From an uncultured delta proteobacterium (GTDB lineage: Bacteria; Myxococcota_A; Polyangia; Polyangiales; Polyangiaceae), in the NCBI GenBank assembly GCA_903906315.1, contig CAIVJW010000289.1, positions 1-37,039 of the forward strand: a stretch of DNA of 37,039 nt, read 5' to 3'. Within the stretch, counting starts at the first letter, position 1. Each line of letters opens with the position of its first letter. The notes under the pieces were generated by a model, which was not told the origin of the DNA, did no database searches, and saw nothing but the letters and a program-made list of their open reading frames with translations. Shown here piece after piece: positions 34,683 to 37,039 of the stretch. Position numbers and translations under genes: made by a program.

Positions 34683-37039
34683 GTGGTTGCTTCGCACAAG
34701 GTCGCGGTGCTCGAAGACCTGCTCGAGCGCGTACGCAGGAACGCCCGAATCCCCGGCTCGGCGCGCGCCGCCGCGGCCACGAGCGGCGAGGCGCGGGGCG
34801 CCGAGGGACTCGTCGACGACCCCACGCCCGTCAGCGAAGGCGCCGTCACGACGACCCGACGGGACGTCGACCACGCCGCGGCGCGCGGGCGCAGCGAGAC
34901 CATCGAGGGCCCTCCGCCCCGCTCGGCGGAAGTGCGCGCCGCTCCGCCCATGGCGACCGGGCCATCGCGGCTCGACGAGGTGCCCGGGGCCGCGGCTTCC
35001 GAGGCGGGGCCCGATCCGGAGTCGTCGCGGTACACGACCAAGGTCCAGGGCACGCCCGCGCAGTCCGTGGGGCGCACGCGCGAAGCCGAGAAGGAGACCG
35101 CCCGGCCGGTAGAGCCGGAGCGCCGGCCTCGGGTCGTGGCCCTCGCGGCCCCGACCGGGACGGCGGCCACACCCCCGAAGTCGGCCCGCCCGGACGCGCC
35201 GAGCTCGCGCAAGCCCGTGCTGAGCCGGCCCCCGGCCGCGATCGCTCGCACCGGCGAGGTGCCGACTGGGCGCGCCCCGCTGCCGAGCACGCACGCCACG
35301 GAGCCCGCGCCGGCGCCGCCCAGGGCCGCCCTGCCGAGCACGCACGCCACGGAGCCCGCGCCGGCGCCGCCCAGGGCCACCCTGCCGAGCAGCTCGACCG
35401 AGGTCGACGTCCCGCCGAGCGTGCGTCGCGCGCCGCCGCCGATCCCCTCCAAGGAGGCGCGCGCCGAAGCGGCCGCGAGGTCGGGCGCGTCGAAGGCCCC
35501 GCCGCCCGCGCCTCCCTCGCAGCGAGGCTCGATCCCGGAGGCCCCACGTCCGCGGATGGACAGCCGCCTCGAGCTCGATCGCGCCGCGGCGAAGGCCGGC
35601 GACGTGCCCACCGCGAAGCCGCCCGCCCTCCCCTCGTCGACGCAACAGGGCGCTCCGAAGGCAGCCGAAGCCCAGAGGTTCCGGCCGAACCGCGGAACGC
35701 TGGTCGGAATGGGGCAGGAGTTCGCCGACGCGGTCAAGGCCGAGCTCGCCGCCGCTGGACGCGACAACCCGGGCGACTACGAGGACGAGCACACGGCGAA
35801 GATGTCCGCCGCGCTGCTGGCCGAGGCGCGCGCCGCGATGGGCGAGCGCGCCGACAAGCCGACCGCCCCGCCGGGCGCGCTCCAGGCGACGCCGCCGGCG
35901 CCGAGGGCGGCCGCGGTCGACCTCGACGCCCCGACGTTGGCGAAGGCCGGGGCGTTCGACCTCGACCTGCCGACGGCGCCCCAGGCCGCGATCGGTCTCG
36001 CGTCGAAGGCCTCGGGCAGCGCGGAGACGTTCGACCTCGACGTGCCGAGAGCGCCCACCTCCAAGCCGGCCGAGGTCGACCGGGCGGCAAGGCCGCGAAC
36101 GGCCCAGGGGCTCGGTCCTCCGCCGCTGTTCGGCTCGGCGCGGCCCACGACCGCCGAGGTGCCCGAGGACGACGACGTCGATCCGCTGCTCAAGACGATC
36201 GTCGCGGGCGAGTCGTCGCTGCCCATCCGCGACTCCGTCCGCAGCGAGCCGCCGCCCGCCTCGCAGGATCTCGCTGCGACCGTGCAGATCTCCGCGTCCG
36301 AGGCCCGTGAGCGCATCGCCGCCGCTTCGCGCGTCGACGACCTCGCCGCGCCGACGACGCCGGAGCCTCCGCCCTTCCCCGGGTCGAGCGGGCCGGCCCC
36401 GAGCGAGCTCGCGTTCGCGCCGACGCTCGACTTCGTCGATCGCACCGCGCCGGACGCGGCGGATGCGGGCGACCTGTCGCTCGACCTGCCCAGCGAGGAG
36501 CCGCCCGCCTTCGACGCGCCCGGCTTCGAGCCTCCGGCCCCCGATCGCGGCCCGGCCGGGCTCCACGCGCCCACGCTCCAGTCGGCCATCGAGGAACCCC
36601 CGGTCCTCGAGTCCGCGCGCCCGGCGGATCCGAAGTGGGCGACGGCGCCCGCCGAGACGGCGCCCTCCGCCGCCCAGCCGAAGAGCCGGACCACCCTCTG
36701 GGTCGGCGTCGCGGCGTTCCTCGCGGTGGTGGTGGGCGGCGGGCTCTTCCTCGCGCTTCGCAGCACCGACCTCGCGGACACTCCCCCGACGACGCCACCT
36801 GCGCCCGTCGCGAAGCCCGCACCGACCGCTCGCGCCACCGCGACGACCGCCGCGACTGCCCCGACCGAGGCCGTCACGGCCGCGCCGAGCGCGACCGCGG
36901 AGGCCCCCGCCGGCAGCGCGATGGCCTCCGCGAGCGCAGCGCCGTCCGCGAGCGCAGCGCCGTCCGCCAGCGCAGCGCCGTCCGCCAGCGCAGCGCCGTC
37001 CGCCAGCGCAGCGCCGTCCGCCAGCGCAGCGCCGTCCGC
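34683..37039 (+). CDS. Long disordered single-pass membrane protein, C-terminus beyond the window
   Basis: 785 codons are seen from GTG 34683 (MVASHKVAVLEDLLERVRRN) to the right edge; the frame stays open. A short helical head (1-20) is followed by about 640 residues rich in Pro, Ala, Ser, Glu and Arg, mostly disordered. It includes a 51-bp duplicated unit (LPSTHATEPAPAPPRAA) and RGTLVGMGQEFADAV, a 'TLVGM' motif common in myxobacterial low-complexity proteins. Four D-L-D-x-P motifs follow. One membrane helix begins near residue 672 (LWVGVAAFLAVVVGGGLFLA). The part after it is Thr/Ala/Pro-rich and ends in a tandem SAAPSA repeat. No catalytic domain is seen. It resembles regulatory tails of myxobacterial kinases without the kinase; function unknown. 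Confidence 0.65.
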   Translation, partial: MVASHKVAVLEDLLERVRRNARIPGSARAAAATSGEARGAEGLVDDPTPVSEGAVTTTRRDVDHAAARGRSETIEGPPPRSAEVRAAPPMATGPSRLDEVPGAAASEAGPDPESSRYTTKVQGTPAQSVGRTREAEKETARPVEPERRPRVVALAAPTGTAATPPKSARPDAPSSRKPVLSRPPAAIARTGEVPTGRAPLPSTHATEPAPAPPRAALPSTHATEPAPAPPRATLPSSSTEVDVPPSVRRAPPPIPSKEARAEAAARSGASKAPPPAPPSQRGSIPEAPRPRMDSRLELDRAAAKAGDVPTAKPPALPSSTQQGAPKAAEAQRFRPNRGTLVGMGQEFADAVKAELAAAGRDNPGDYEDEHTAKMSAALLAEARAAMGERADKPTAPPGALQATPPAPRAAAVDLDAPTLAKAGAFDLDLPTAPQAAIGLASKASGSAETFDLDVPRAPTSKPAEVDRAARPRTAQGLGPPPLFGSARPTTAEVPEDDDVDPLLKTIVAGESSLPIRDSVRSEPPPASQDLAATVQISASEARERIAAASRVDDLAAPTTPEPPPFPGSSGPAPSELAFAPTLDFVDRTAPDAADAGDLSLDLPSEEPPAFDAPGFEPPAPDRGPAGLHAPTLQSAIEEPPVLESARPADPKWATAPAETAPSAAQPKSRTTLWVGVAAFLAVVVGGGLFLALRSTDLADTPPTTPPAPVAKPAPTARATATTAATAPTEAVTAAPSATAEAPAGSAMASASAAPSASAAPSASAAPSASAAPSASAAPSASAAPS
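35280..35381 (+). repeat. 51-bp tandem duplication in coding sequence
   Basis: Two 51-bp units (35280-35330 and 35331-35381) encode LPSTHATEPAPAPPRA followed by A in the first and T in the second. They differ at a single base, so the duplication is recent or maintained. A third unit starts at 35382 but diverges after 9 bases. Confidence 0.9.
36927..37039 (+). repeat. 18-bp tandem repeat running to the window edge
   Basis: Six full 18-bp units (TCCGCSAGCGCAGCGCCG) and a partial seventh encode repeated SASAAP. The first two units have G and later ones C at one position. The number of copies is uncertain because the array reaches the edge. Confidence 0.92.

Noticed and set aside
36927-37039. 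Short regular repeats that could look like a CRISPR array
   Set aside because: Units are 18 bp with no spacers between them and stay in frame as SASAAP codons.

Overview
The window is about 37 kb of very GC-rich DNA, with almost every third codon position G or C. It looks like a chromosome segment of a myxobacterium (Myxococcota, probably the Polyangia/Sorangiineae side). The reasons are several Ser/Thr kinases with tails and C-terminal membrane anchors, many alanine/proline-rich low-complexity proteins, five predicted lipoproteins, a receiver-PATAN regulator, and an orphan gyrA. I found no rRNA, tRNA, CRISPR array, insertion sequence or phage gene. Names come from motifs read by eye, not from database searches.

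Layout. 1-3578 (minus): a GT-C type membrane glycosyltransferase followed by a TPR-like/dynamin-type GTPase that runs off the left edge. 3764-6049 (plus): a PQQ-type beta-propeller protein. 6084-7016 (minus): a membrane iron-sulfur protein and an RlpA-like lipoprotein, 3 nt apart. 7120-8826 (plus): an ECF-type sigma factor behind a sigma54-like promoter with an upstream repeat cluster, then an OB-fold-like lipoprotein. 8900-11332 (plus): a lipoprotein resembling a dead M16 peptidase. 11426-12930 (minus): a sigma-region-4 protein and a MerR-type regulator.

13206-17784 (plus) is a tight translationally coupled operon: an alpha/beta-hydrolase-fold protein whose nucleophile serine is glycine, a fused peptide-type ABC permease plus solute-binding protein, and the partner permease. 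No ATPase gene is nearby. 17836-23163 (minus) reads SPFH/zinc-ribbon protein, Ser/Thr kinase, membrane-tethered receiver-PATAN protein, and may be one signalling unit. 23344-24471 (plus) is a conserved unknown. 24548-27297 (minus) is a SPOR-domain membrane protein followed by a second Ser/Thr kinase. 27526-31679 holds three lipoproteins and a sugar-1-phosphate nucleotidyltransferase. 31862-34480 is gyrA. 34683 to the right edge is a long disordered single-pass protein with tandem repeats.

Expression signals. About eight genes have a TA-rich box 5-10 nt before the start codon and no clear Shine-Dalgarno, suggesting leaderless transcripts. Others have good Shine-Dalgarno sequences, which move several starts inward from the longest open frame. 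The features I judge most worth following are the sigma54/upstream-repeat arrangement before the ECF gene, the hydrolase/permease-SBP fusion operon, the SPFH-kinase-receiver cluster, the TPR-like dynamin gene, and leucine at the quinolone position of GyrA.
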